Shown here: positions 8,533 to 17,228 of the stretch, one piece after another
How the letters are laid out: every line of letters starts with the position of its first letter
Position numbering within the stretch: position 1 is the first letter of the stretch
Assembly: GCA_019695335.1 (NCBI GenBank)
Contig: JAIBAF010000038.1
Coordinates: 1 to 34,271 of the forward strand
Origin: a bacterium
Lineage (GTDB): Bacteria; CLD3; SB21
Length of the DNA stretch: 34,271 nt
Direction of reading: 5' to 3'
Position numbers and translations under genes: made by a program
The notes under the pieces: generated by a model
What the model was told of the DNA's origin: nothing
Databases searched by the model: none
Seen by the model: the letters and a program-made list of their open reading frames with translations, nothing else

Positions 8533-9573
8533 ATGACTGTAGAGCAGATTCGAACGATCGATAAGAATAATTATTTTGAAGTTTTAAAAAATTTTGATCA
8601 GCAGTTGATCGATGCGAAAAATATTGCAGAAAAATCCACTGGAGCGATCAAAGTTTTAGAGGCAGGACTTTTCCATAATATTGTGATTTCCGGTATGGGA
8701 GGCTCGGCTATCGCCGGCGATTTCACAAAAAATATTTTTACGCTTCCAGTCCCAGTGATCGTATCCAGAGATTACGAATTACCTGCTTTTGTCAATGAGC
8801 ATTCGCTGGTAATTATTTCCAGTTACTCCGGCAACACAGAAGAAACGATTTCGGCATTTCAAGATGCTGTCAGAAAAAACGCCACCATTATTTCAATAGC
8901 CACCGGGGGAGAAATCGCAAAATTGGCAATCGGTAATTCCAAATTACATATTCAAATTCCTGCCGGCTATCAACCTCGTCAGGCCATTGGTTTCTCATTG
9001 ATAACTATGGTCAGTATTCTTAATACTGTCTTCAGTGCAGGAATGTCCCCTATCATTGATCGAACAATAGCCAAGATACGCGAGGTAAAAGGCCAAGCTG
9101 CAGAAGTCCATTCAAATAATCCAATGATCCAAATCGCTTCGCAAATCGCTTCGCGACCCGTCATTATTTATTCATCAGAAAAAATGTTTCCTGCCGCGGT
9201 CCGGTTCAAAGGCCAGATCAGCGAAAATGCAAAATTACTGGCCTTTGCCAATACCATTCCCGAAATGAATCATAATGAAATTGTAGGATGGGAAACCGTA
9301 GAAAAAGCTGCGAAAGAAAATTTCAACGTCGTTTTGATTCGTGACAAAAATGATCATGCACAAGTGCAACGCCGTTTCGATATCATTCGATCCATGCTGA
9401 GTGAAAAAACTTTAGTGACTGAAATCCAGACCGAAGGTGAAACTTATTTAGAAAAATTTATTACTTTGATTTATCGCGTGGACTGGATCAGCTATTACAT
9501 GGCCATTGTACGCCGGCAGGATCCAACGCCGGTTGACATTATTACGAAATTAAAAAATGCTTTGGCAAAGTGA
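8533..9573 (+). CDS. Bifunctional phosphoglucose/phosphomannose isomerase
   Basis: Interconverts fructose-6-phosphate with glucose-6-phosphate and mannose-6-phosphate, feeding glycolysis and mannose/GDP-sugar synthesis. The 346 residues have two SIS domains. The first carries ISGMGGSAIAGDF and the sugar-phosphate loop SSYSGNTEETI; the second ends in the bact-PGI C-terminal region. The family signature with the catalytic Glu and His is PEMNHNEIVGWE. The short length and these motifs match the archaeal/FCB dual-specificity family, not classical ~550-residue PGI. The ATG at 8533 has a modest AAAGGA site. It is a lone plus-strand gene, divergent from hsp20 and convergent with the outer-membrane-like gene; I see no convincing terminator in the 32-base gap after it. 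Confidence 0.93.
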   Translation: MTVEQIRTIDKNNYFEVLKNFDQQLIDAKNIAEKSTGAIKVLEAGLFHNIVISGMGGSAIAGDFTKNIFTLPVPVIVSRDYELPAFVNEHSLVIISSYSGNTEETISAFQDAVRKNATIISIATGGEIAKLAIGNSKLHIQIPAGYQPRQAIGFSLITMVSILNTVFSAGMSPIIDRTIAKIREVKGQAAEVHSNNPMIQIASQIASRPVIIYSSEKMFPAAVRFKGQISENAKLLAFANTIPEMNHNEIVGWETVEKAAKENFNVVLIRDKNDHAQVQRRFDIIRSMLSEKTLVTEIQTEGETYLEKFITLIYRVDWISYYMAIVRRQDPTPVDIITKLKNALAK

Positions 9574-9605
9574 TCCGTATTAACTGTGCCTTCAGTAATT
9601 TAGGT

Positions 9606-12600
9606 TTAGAAAAACGCTCTGAATTCAGCCCCACCGATGTGAACAGTGTCAATACCCGGTTCTTTCCTCCCGGAATAGTTAACGGAAGCAGAAACATGGT
9701 TGCTAATGCGATATTCGGCTGTAAAAAACCATCGCGCATTCCATCCCCTGTTGTTGCCATCAATTAATTCAAACGGTAATGCAAAATTTGTTTTCTTCAC
9801 ATACATTCTCGTCAATTCGACATTAAGGTTTGCACGGCCTTTTTCCTTGAACGAAAAAATAATCTCAGGTTGATATGAAAGACTCTTTGCCGTCAGTAAG
9901 CTCAATCTGTCTTTTCCATAACTGACATAAAATTTATTACGCCATTCCCATTCCTGAACCGGACGAAACGATACCAATGGAACGAATTTGATCTTGTAGA
10001 TATTAAAATCAATATTCAATCCAGAAACCTGTATCGTCGAATATTTACGATTGATTTCATATTCCCATTCGCTCTCAATAGCCCATTTTGGCGACAACTG
10101 CTTTCTGATCCGCAGATTTTCAAGCTCGCGTTTTCGCTGTTCGTTGCCATCCACTAATAAATTGGTCATATTTTTTTGTAATTCGTATCTTAGGCGAATT
10201 GAAAAGTCTCTGGATGTCTGAAATCCATAAATGTCCTGTCTGAAAAGCAGAGAACCTTTGATGGTATTTTCTTCATTCTGAAATTTATTTAAATCGATAA
10301 AATAAAAACCGGTTGCCGGATTGGTTTGATTCTCTTCGACACGTAACAAAGTTTCTGTTGACAGGTAACGCATGATGTTTATCCATGTGCCTCCGTTCGC
10401 AATAGACTCTTCAGACAAAAATTTTACAGGTTCAAATCGGAAACGAAATCCAAATTTTAAATCAACAACGGGAGTAAAATTATTACCTCGAACCGAACCT
10501 TGAATATAATCGCCTTGCCCTTGCGGAACTTGTTTAAAACTATCGGCATCAACACGTACAAAATTTCCGGTATTAGGCTGCACCGGAATAAAAATTATTT
10601 TTCGGTCCTGAATGCGTTCTTCCGAAATTTGATAATTCACATCAATTTGTACAGCTCTATTGAAGGGAGAATAATCGATGTCTGAATTAATGAGTCTTGT
10701 AATTTTATCCGGATGGTCGGCTGTTTTGAACGATCCTTCGAATTTTTTTTCACGACGTATGAACTCAATCGACCCATTCAAAGATTTCCAGTCAATAATA
10801 TTAGTATAATATTTTTGAATAGTGCTGACTGAAACACGACCATCTAATGAATCAATTTCATTTTGCTGGCGATCAAAACGCCATTCGTACATAACACCCC
10901 ATCGTATCTTATCAAAACCTGTAAAATCCGCTTTCGGACGAAATATTTGATATCCCGTTCCATAGTTAGAATCGGAAGTGACTGATATCATGTTATCCAC
11001 AACTTCATCTTCGTAGTCCATTCCGAGAGTTGTTTTCCACATTTCATATGCGCTATTCAAATATTGACGGCGAATTTGGGATGAAAATAATCCTGATGAT
11101 GTTTTTGAATCAGAACTGATTTTTTCAACATTATATGCGATAAAAGATTTTGATTTAAAATCATACTGCCCGCCGCCACCATACCGCTCTGATTTCAACG
11201 AGCCGTTACCGCGATTTAGTTGCCCGTAAAATGAAGTCAGTTGCAATTTTTCTATCGGTCTGTATCTTAACAATCCGTCATCAAGTTCTTCGGCATAGTT
11301 TGCATTAAGCGGTAACGCATTCCAGTTACGCGCAAATTCAGCATCATCGACACGATCAATTTGCGTGAACGTACTGTCAACGCGGCGAAACCGTGCAGTA
11401 AAATCCACTTCTCCTAATTCGTTATTTCCAATTTTAATTTTTTGTTTGTCAATATTACCGTGAATATAGTACGCCTGCCCATTTTGTGATTTTGCAGAAT
11501 AGGCATTGCGATCGAAATTACTGAATGCCAATTCGCCTGCAATCAAGATATTTTTGGCAGGACGCACGTCCAGATTAAATACACCTATTTGCGTTTGAGT
11601 CGGTAATGACAGCGGTACCAGCGGCAGATAATTACCATTACCCTGGCCGACATAAATAAATTCCCCGAGAATCGATCCTCGACTATAAGCGCCATTTCCA
11701 TTGCCGAAATCTGTGAAACGAACGTTATAATCCCCGCTACTATCCCGCCCGACATAGACATAAATACTTTCAGCGCTAGCGATGTCAAATGCTTTTCTAT
11801 ACGTACCTTTACCGATATCAGAACGTGTGGCTCCGTCCACTAAGATCGAATTATTCCGTTGAGCTAAACTGTCATCGTCAATCATTGATAATGAATCCAA
11901 GGTAGATTCTGACAGCGACAAATTGATCGGATTGCTTTTGTCATCATACTCGTTAATGAAAAGGCTTCGAAGAGCAATTTTATTGTTGAACCAATTGGCT
12001 CCGGCCCGAAGCGATAAAGTATTCCTTCTAAAGACATCATCGGCATACTCGAAATCGACGACAATGCGGGATTCGGACGTAATCAAGCGTTTGCGTGTGA
12101 ACGTTATTTGTCCGGCGCTATAATCGACGACGTAATCATTGTCTTCGCCGCGAATCAATAGTACACCATTGAGCCAGACTTTTTCCGTTCCGGCAATGAT
12201 CAAAACATTACGTTCACCATTCCGCCCGGTGAGCTCGTACGGCCCTTGAACACCTTCCTGAATCGTCAATGTATTGGTAGCGTATTTACCTTTTGAAGTT
12301 GCAAATGCGGCATCGGCAAACCATCGATCGGTTTTACCCGACGCGCGCACGCCTTGAACTTGCCTGGAATAATTACCGAACTGCGTTCCCGAATAATTCA
12401 CATTAAAATCACCAAATGTCGCAATGTAGCGGTCGGCTTTTTTCACCTCGACAAATACTTTGTCGATTTCCTGTAAATTCTCGGTATTACCTTCGGGTTG
12501 GATCGGCAAATTTTCATCCGTCAATGATGCTTCCAATGTCACATCATCGCTGATGTTACCGGATATTTGAACATTGAGACCCGAATTGAGAGTAAAATCC

Positions 12601-13145
12601 TGGTTGGAACCGACGCTGAATCCGCGCGTAATACTCCCGGACCCTCGTAATTGCGACGTTTCAAAAAGGTTTCCGGATTGTTCATTGACCGTAATGATGT
12701 TCTTTTGAATGGTCCTTTTCAAACTATCGTCATAAAAGGAATGCGTAATCAACTCGCGATGAAACGCCGGCTTCGGAATGCCGAATGGAAATATTTTATA
12801 GACTACCCGTATTTCAACATCGGCTGACAATTCAAAATTAAATTTTATTCCTCCGGTTTTATAATCGATCCGATAATCGTCATTACGCTTTAATAACAAC
12901 TTTCCTGCGTAGATTTCTTCGCTTCCAAGAACAATCATTGAGTCCGGAAGAGAATAACCGGCATCATTGCCCTTACCGACAAATCGATATTCTTTTTTGA
13001 AGAGATTGATTGAGTGCGGTGATGTAATTTGAGGAAAGAAAAAAGCCGAAGAATCGATGGAAAATTGATGAGCCTGATTTTGCGCGAATACCAACGTAAT
13101 ATTTCCCAGAAGAAGCCATAGGAAACACGAGCAAAGCCGACTCAT
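9606..13145 (-). CDS. Large outer-membrane/surface beta-rich protein
   Basis: 1179 residues with a cleavable signal peptide (hydrophobic stretch up to LVFAQ at about 22). I do not recognise a named family. Two copies of a beta motif can be seen, NDDYRIDYKTGGIKF (about 87-101) and DNDYVVDYSAGQITF (about 340); this DY-x-(I/V)-DY-x-x-G-x-I-x-F pattern occurs in large secreted proteins of FCB bacteria. The region RGSGSITRGFSVGSNQD and the long second half are strings of alternating hydrophobic/polar strands with many Tyr, Arg and Asn, and the chain ends in AEFRAFF. A terminal Phe is the usual barrel-insertion signal, so I infer an outer-membrane beta-barrel in the second half. Its ATG touches the stop of the NHL gene (TAAATG), so translation is coupled. 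A distant relation to SprA-type gliding/secretion proteins is possible but not shown. Confidence 0.75.
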   Translation of the reverse strand: MSRLCSCFLWLLLGNITLVFAQNQAHQFSIDSSAFFFPQITSPHSINLFKKEYRFVGKGNDAGYSLPDSMIVLGSEEIYAGKLLLKRNDDYRIDYKTGGIKFNFELSADVEIRVVYKIFPFGIPKPAFHRELITHSFYDDSLKRTIQKNIITVNEQSGNLFETSQLRGSGSITRGFSVGSNQDFTLNSGLNVQISGNISDDVTLEASLTDENLPIQPEGNTENLQEIDKVFVEVKKADRYIATFGDFNVNYSGTQFGNYSRQVQGVRASGKTDRWFADAAFATSKGKYATNTLTIQEGVQGPYELTGRNGERNVLIIAGTEKVWLNGVLLIRGEDNDYVVDYSAGQITFTRKRLITSESRIVVDFEYADDVFRRNTLSLRAGANWFNNKIALRSLFINEYDDKSNPINLSLSESTLDSLSMIDDDSLAQRNNSILVDGATRSDIGKGTYRKAFDIASAESIYVYVGRDSSGDYNVRFTDFGNGNGAYSRGSILGEFIYVGQGNGNYLPLVPLSLPTQTQIGVFNLDVRPAKNILIAGELAFSNFDRNAYSAKSQNGQAYYIHGNIDKQKIKIGNNELGEVDFTARFRRVDSTFTQIDRVDDAEFARNWNALPLNANYAEELDDGLLRYRPIEKLQLTSFYGQLNRGNGSLKSERYGGGGQYDFKSKSFIAYNVEKISSDSKTSSGLFSSQIRRQYLNSAYEMWKTTLGMDYEDEVVDNMISVTSDSNYGTGYQIFRPKADFTGFDKIRWGVMYEWRFDRQQNEIDSLDGRVSVSTIQKYYTNIIDWKSLNGSIEFIRREKKFEGSFKTADHPDKITRLINSDIDYSPFNRAVQIDVNYQISEERIQDRKIIFIPVQPNTGNFVRVDADSFKQVPQGQGDYIQGSVRGNNFTPVVDLKFGFRFRFEPVKFLSEESIANGGTWINIMRYLSTETLLRVEENQTNPATGFYFIDLNKFQNEENTIKGSLLFRQDIYGFQTSRDFSIRLRYELQKNMTNLLVDGNEQRKRELENLRIRKQLSPKWAIESEWEYEINRKYSTIQVSGLNIDFNIYKIKFVPLVSFRPVQEWEWRNKFYVSYGKDRLSLLTAKSLSYQPEIIFSFKEKGRANLNVELTRMYVKKTNFALPFELIDGNNRGWNARWFFTAEYRISNHVSASVNYSGRKEPGIDTVHIGGAEFRAFF

Positions 13146-14066
13146 TTATTCCGATTTCCCGTTAATTTTGAAAACATGGATCGTTGATGTTTTCCCGTCG
13201 AGAACATATAACTGATTATTCCAAATATCGATTGATACCGGCGATTGGAATTCAAAATCCATCAACGATGATTGCCACCCGCCTTTTTCATCGAATATTA
13301 AAATCGTTTTAAGTTCGCTATCGGAAACGTAAACCGTGTTATTGACATCAACCGTGACATCGGTAACTTTCTTTAAAATGTCTTCGCCTGTTGTATACAG
13401 ATAATTGCCAAAATAATCATACACAACGAGCTTATTATCGTCGGCTACATATACCCGATTCTTTGTAACACATAATTTGGATGGTTTAAGCAGATTACCT
13501 GTCCCATTTGTAAATCCTCCGAAAACGGCGTCGACATTTCCGAAGCGATTGATTTTATAGACCGTACCTTTTTCACTTTCTGTAAAAAAAAGATCGCCCA
13601 AAGACGTGACTGCCACCCCTGATGGATAGCTGATTTGTAAAGCGGTCTTTCCTGTTTGATCCGATGCCAATCGATCAATTTTGGAATCGCCTAATGATGA
13701 AATAAATTCAAAATTTTTCCCGTATCGTTGAATACGTTGATTATTATAATCAGCCACGTAGAGATTAAGCCCATCGGCCGTTGCAATGTCTACAGGCGTA
13801 TCGAATTGATTGACTTTCCATCCGAATCCGCCAATATGCTGCACGTATTCTCCTTTTGAATTCAACTTGATAAGCCGGTGATTGCCTGTATCGGCAATAT
13901 AAAGATCGCCGGAAAAGCTGATCGTCAGCGATCGTGCATTTTTAACCGGCGGCGACAGTTCTGGAGCAATCGGAAACGATTCGATCCACTGTACATGAGA
14001 TTGATTTTGCGAAAAAAGAGTTGCGCACGTCAGAAGTAAAAGCGAAAATGCGTTGGTAATTTTCAT
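13146..14066 (-). CDS. Secreted NHL-repeat beta-propeller protein
   Basis: 306 residues with a signal peptide (MKITNAFSLLLLTCATLFSQ). About six NHL blades follow, for example GDLYIADTGNHRLIKLNSKG, NLYVADYNNQRIQRYGKN, GDLFFTESEKGTVYKINRFG, RVYVADDNKLVVYDYFG and TVYVSDSELKTILIFDEKGG, enough for one six-bladed propeller and nothing else. NHL propellers bind proteins or glycans and have no chemistry of their own. The stop codon abuts the ATG of the outer-membrane-like gene, so the pair may act together, for instance as a periplasmic cap or assembly partner; that is inference. The start lies only eight bases after a TATAAT box, so the mRNA may be nearly leaderless. Confidence 0.85.
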   Translation of the reverse strand: MKITNAFSLLLLTCATLFSQNQSHVQWIESFPIAPELSPPVKNARSLTISFSGDLYIADTGNHRLIKLNSKGEYVQHIGGFGWKVNQFDTPVDIATADGLNLYVADYNNQRIQRYGKNFEFISSLGDSKIDRLASDQTGKTALQISYPSGVAVTSLGDLFFTESEKGTVYKINRFGNVDAVFGGFTNGTGNLLKPSKLCVTKNRVYVADDNKLVVYDYFGNYLYTTGEDILKKVTDVTVDVNNTVYVSDSELKTILIFDEKGGWQSSLMDFEFQSPVSIDIWNNQLYVLDGKTSTIHVFKINGKSE

Positions 14067-14082
14067 TCGAAGCCATTATATT
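14053..14082 (+). promoter_or_regulatory. Promoter of the cyclophilin gene
   Basis: TTGGTA (14053-14058), 18 bases, TATATT (14077-14082), followed about 30 bases on by AGGAGG and the TTG start. The -10 overlaps that of the divergent NHL gene. Confidence 0.45.
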
Positions 14083-14097
14083 GGACGATTAATTACA
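14075..14097 (-). promoter_or_regulatory. Promoter of the NHL/outer-membrane operon
   Basis: A perfect TATAAT on the minus strand (14075-14080), with a weak TTTCGT 16 bases upstream. The ATG at 14066 begins eight bases after the box, so initiation would give a leader of about zero to two bases. No Shine-Dalgarno is present. Confidence 0.45.
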
Positions 14098-14121
14098 CGA
14101 AACATAGCAAAGGAGGTCTCC

Positions 14122-14901
14122 TTGTTCAAGTCAATTTTTCGCGTTTCATTCATATGGATGAGCATTTCATGCCTTTTCGTTTTGAGCAGCATGAATGGTT
14201 GTTCTCAGGAAAAAAAAGCTGACGATTTGAAACAAGATGTTCCCAAAAAACAAATCGTCAAAGTTAAATCCACCAAAGAAGTTGCGGTAATCGAAACGAA
14301 ATTCGGTAAAATCGTTCTCTCTTTGTATGAACAAGATGCGCCGAAACACGTTGCAAATTTCAAAAAGCTCATTCAATCCGGTTTTTATAATGGAACGACT
14401 TTTCACCGTGTGATTCAAAATTTTATGATTCAAGGTGGAGATCCGAATTCTAAAGACAACGATCCTATGAATGACGGTATGGGCGGCACCGGCTATACTA
14501 TTCCTGCCGAGATTAAACATTATCATAAACGCGGCGCTCTGGCCGCTGCAAGGCAAAGCGATCAAGTCAATCCGACCAAAGCTTCAAGCGGCTGTCAATT
14601 TTATATCGTACAAAACGGGCCGATGACGTTGGATCAATTGAAACGACTGGAAATGCGCATGCGCGAACAAAAACCCAATTTTACATTGACCCAGGATCAG
14701 ATCGATATTTACACAGCTTTAGGCGGCTCACCTTTTCTTGATAACGACTACACGGTTTTCGGTGAAACCGTAATGGGTTTAGATGTCATCGATCAAATCG
14801 CCGCCGTTGCCAAAGATGCCCGCGACCGCCCCCTCGAAAATATTGTGATTGAAAAAGTTTATTTAGATACGATGGAAGTTGAAGAAACTGTTTTGAAATA
14901 A
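14122..14901 (+). CDS. Lipoprotein cyclophilin-type peptidyl-prolyl isomerase
   Basis: Catalyses cis-trans isomerisation of X-Pro bonds, here probably in the periplasm as a lipoprotein. I place the start at a TTG (14122), because AGGAGG (14111-14116) lies five bases upstream; longer readings overlap the divergent NHL gene. The resulting 259-residue protein has a positively charged N-terminus, a hydrophobic helix and a lipobox-like SSMNGC. The cyclophilin core starts near VAVIETKFGKIVLSLYE and shows FHRVIQNFMIQGGDP, with the catalytic Arg after FH, then GCQFYIVQ and DYTVFGETVMG. About 35 residues are inserted between the last two, a feature common in Bacteroidetes-type homologues. A strong terminator follows. 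Confidence 0.92.
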   Translation: MFKSIFRVSFIWMSISCLFVLSSMNGCSQEKKADDLKQDVPKKQIVKVKSTKEVAVIETKFGKIVLSLYEQDAPKHVANFKKLIQSGFYNGTTFHRVIQNFMIQGGDPNSKDNDPMNDGMGGTGYTIPAEIKHYHKRGALAAARQSDQVNPTKASSGCQFYIVQNGPMTLDQLKRLEMRMREQKPNFTLTQDQIDIYTALGGSPFLDNDYTVFGETVMGLDVIDQIAAVAKDARDRPLENIVIEKVYLDTMEVEETVLK

Positions 14902-14927
14902 TTGACCGTTACTACGAATAAGAATTT

Positions 14928-14965
14928 AAAGCCGGTTGAATTAAGATTCAGCCGGCTTTTTTTAT
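14928..14965. terminator. Terminator between convergent cyclophilin and alcohol dehydrogenase genes
   Basis: AAAGCCGG-t-TGAAT (14928-14941) pairs with ATTCA-g-CCGGCTTT (14946-14959) around a 4-base loop, with one internal mismatch. A run of T follows on the plus strand. The minus-strand side is weaker (TTTAAATTCTTATT), so it mainly stops the cyclophilin transcript but may act both ways. Confidence 0.85.
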
Positions 14966-15990
14966 TCAACAACTAATACTTTTGCTCCACGGATTTCTCC
15001 TTTTTTCATTTCGATCAATGCACGATTGGCATCGGTCAGCGAATAAAGATTGATTTCAGGTTTCGCTTTCATAGATGCCGCGAGCTCCAGATACTCCGCT
15101 ACATCCCTACGTGTTACATTGGCAACGCTTTTGATTTCTTTTTCCATCCAAAGATGCTCGGGATAATTCAACGACAAAAGTTTATTTTGGTCATAGTTCT
15201 CCTTCCGAATGGCATTAATGATCAGACGTCCGCCAGAATTGAGATTCTTCATTGCTTCCACTACCGGCTGCCATGCAGGCGTGGAATCTATGATCGCATG
15301 CAATGCGACCGGTGCCTGATCATTGATGGCACCGGCCCACGAAGCGCCCAATTCCCTCGCAAATGTCCGTTCTTTTTCGCTTCGCGCAAACACGAAAACA
15401 GATGTATCTGGAAATTTAAATCGCACCATTTGAATGACCAGATGCGCCGACGCACCAAAACCCATGAGGCCAAGATTCTGACCGTTATGAATTTCAGTCA
15501 GTCTGAGCGAACGGAATCCGATCGCGCCCGCGCATAAAAGCGGCGCTGCTTCGGTATCGTTGAAAAAATCAGGAATGGAAAAGACCGACGATGCAGGCGC
15601 AGTCATCCATTCCGCGTATCCGCCATACACATCCCGGCCTGTCGCTCTGAATTGACGGCATAAGTTCTCTTTGCCATTTTTACAAAACTCACATTGGCCA
15701 CACGATGAAAATATCCACGCAACCCCAACGCGCTCCCCAACTGTAAAATTATTCACATCGGCGCCAATCGCCTCAATTCTACCAATCACCTGATGCCCGG
15801 GAATCATCGGAAAGAAAGAAGGCGGAGTCCGCCCTTCGATTTCGTCTAACTCGGTGTGACAGATCCCGCATGCAGATACACGAATCAGTACCTCGCCATA
15901 TCCGGGATTGGGCGTTGGCATCTCGACTAAATGTAAAGGATGGGAATTTTGCTGTAGGTCGGTCACATGTGGAATAACCATTGCTTTCAT
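14962..15990 (-). CDS. Zinc-dependent alcohol dehydrogenase (MDR superfamily)
   Basis: An NAD(P)-dependent oxidoreductase interconverting alcohols and aldehydes. The 342 residues have the medium-chain layout: a GroES-like catalytic domain with the active-site Cys44 in CGICHTELD and His66 in IPGHQVIG, a structural zinc lobe with four Cys (CGQCEFCKNGKENLC), a third catalytic Cys in LLCAGAIGFRSL, and a Rossmann domain with LGLMGFGASAHL. It reads most like the AdhA/CAD2-type alcohol dehydrogenases. The usual Glu after the catalytic His is Gln here (GHQ). The substrate cannot be told from sequence. The ATG at 15990 has AAAGG about ten bases upstream. It is the last gene of the minus-strand series, 52 bases after the HD-GYP gene. 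Confidence 0.9.
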   Translation of the reverse strand: MKAMVIPHVTDLQQNSHPLHLVEMPTPNPGYGEVLIRVSACGICHTELDEIEGRTPPSFFPMIPGHQVIGRIEAIGADVNNFTVGERVGVAWIFSSCGQCEFCKNGKENLCRQFRATGRDVYGGYAEWMTAPASSVFSIPDFFNDTEAAPLLCAGAIGFRSLRLTEIHNGQNLGLMGFGASAHLVIQMVRFKFPDTSVFVFARSEKERTFARELGASWAGAINDQAPVALHAIIDSTPAWQPVVEAMKNLNSGGRLIINAIRKENYDQNKLLSLNYPEHLWMEKEIKSVANVTRRDVAEYLELAASMKAKPEINLYSLTDANRALIEMKKGEIRGAKVLVVE

Positions 15991-16042
15991 GGTATTGTGA
16001 CCTTTCGAGAAAAAACTTCAGCAGACTACTGTAATGGCACGG

Positions 16043-17161
16043 CTATCCGATAAAATTGGCATCAAAAAAATCGAGCCCATTGATAATCTCGGAGGGAATC
16101 TCCTGCGTAGCTTTCACGGGAGCCAACTCCTGGCCGCGCGCCGTTTCGAGAACTTCGTCCATTTCTCCGCGCATCGCTACTTCAACAAATACGGGTAAAA
16201 AATCTTCATCAAAATGCGTCTCATTACCTTCGTTCAATATCCGGCAGGCATCGCTGACCGATAGCGCTTTACGATACGGTCGCGTACTGGTTAGCGCATC
16301 AAACGTATCGGCAATTGCAATAATACGCGCTTCGATTGGAATTTCATTACCCATCAGCCCAAACGGATATCCTGTGCCATCCATACGTTCGTGATGATAC
16401 GCGATGATATTAAGCAACGAACGGCTAGTTTTTAATGGCCCGCAAATTTTCAATCCGATTTCAGGATGTTTTTTGATTTCATCGAATTCTTCATCGGTCA
16501 ATTTTCCCGCCTTCAGCAAAACGGAATCGCGTACGCCGATTTTGCCAATATCGTGAAGAATGGCCCCCCGAAAAAGAAATTCACGATAACGTACATCCAT
16601 TCCAAGCGCAATAGCCAGCTTGATCGCGTACATGCCAACTCGCTCCGAATGACCGCGTGTGTAAGGATCGCGGGCTTCGACGGCTCGTGAGAACGCTACG
16701 ATCACTTCATCGATATTTTCCAATCGGGAATGCAAACTCTTGATGCGGAACGCCGATCGAACGCGCGTTTTTAATTCAAGCTGGTCAAACGGTTTTCCGA
16801 TAAAATCGGTGGCTCCCGCTTCGATACCTTTGATTTTATCGTTGGGGCGCGTAAGACCGGTAATGAGAATAACTGGAATATGCTTGGTGTTCGGATCTTC
16901 TTTGACGGTACGACACAATTCAAAACCATTGATATGCCGGATGGCGATTTCAGACATGATCAGGTCAGGCTGGTATTCATGAATCATTTGTGTAGCTTCG
17001 TTGCCATTGGTCGCTATCTGAACGGTATAATCGTCATCTTCCAGTAAAGCTTTGACTTCCTGGGCAATGCGTATTTCGTCGTCAACCAACAAAACCTTTT
17101 TCTTGACGTCTTCGAGCCACTGAATTCGGCTTAGTTTTTTCTTAATTCGCTCTTGATCCAT
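16043..17161 (-). CDS. HD-GYP c-di-GMP phosphodiesterase with pseudo-receiver domain
   Basis: A receiver-HD-GYP protein of 372 residues counted from the ATG at 17161. The HD-GYP half has HSERVG, the metal pair in GAILHDIGKIGVRD, YHHERMDGTGYPFG and IAIADTFDALTSTRPYR, all hallmark ligands of enzymes that hydrolyse cyclic di-GMP to GMP. The receiver retains the acidic pair (VDDE, residues 27-28), Thr101 and Lys123 in GKPF. At the phospho-acceptor site PDLIMSEIAIRHINGFE shows Glu71 where PDLILLDIMMP has Asp, and Arg where Pro is usual. Glu can mimic a phosphorylated Asp, so the enzyme may be always on. A TTG at 17182 would add seven residues, but AGGA sits only one base from it; the ATG has no clear Shine-Dalgarno either, so the start is uncertain. 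Confidence 0.93.
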   Translation of the reverse strand: MDQERIKKKLSRIQWLEDVKKKVLLVDDEIRIAQEVKALLEDDDYTVQIATNGNEATQMIHEYQPDLIMSEIAIRHINGFELCRTVKEDPNTKHIPVILITGLTRPNDKIKGIEAGATDFIGKPFDQLELKTRVRSAFRIKSLHSRLENIDEVIVAFSRAVEARDPYTRGHSERVGMYAIKLAIALGMDVRYREFLFRGAILHDIGKIGVRDSVLLKAGKLTDEEFDEIKKHPEIGLKICGPLKTSRSLLNIIAYHHERMDGTGYPFGLMGNEIPIEARIIAIADTFDALTSTRPYRKALSVSDACRILNEGNETHFDEDFLPVFVEVAMRGEMDEVLETARGQELAPVKATQEIPSEIINGLDFFDANFIG

Positions 17162-17195
17162 AATGTCGGGTCGATTTTTCAAATCCTGAAATAAG

Positions 17196-17224
17196 TTAAT
17201 AAGATACGATGCTGTTTACAACAA
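17196..17224 (-). promoter_or_regulatory. Possible promoter of the HD-GYP gene
   Basis: Minus-strand TTGTTG (17219-17224), 17 bases, TATTAA (17196-17201) lies in the gap after miaA, the largest gap for 15 kb. It suggests that HD-GYP and the dehydrogenase can be transcribed separately. Confidence 0.35.
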
Positions 17225-17228
17225 TAAC

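Noticed and set aside
9606-13145. Assignment of the large protein to SprA (gliding/type 9 secretion)
   Set aside because: Its length is about half that of SprA and I cannot recall matching motifs. Signal peptide and beta-rich content alone do not justify the name.
14584-14755. The ~35-residue insertion in the cyclophilin as a novel domain
   Set aside because: Similar insertions before the YTVFG strand are common in Bacteroidetes-type cyclophilins, and the frame and flanking motifs are intact.
15991-16042. Hairpin plus T-run after the HD-GYP gene as a terminator
   Set aside because: The possible stem (CAGTAG/CTGCTG) is short and mismatched with almost no loop, so it is too weak to call.
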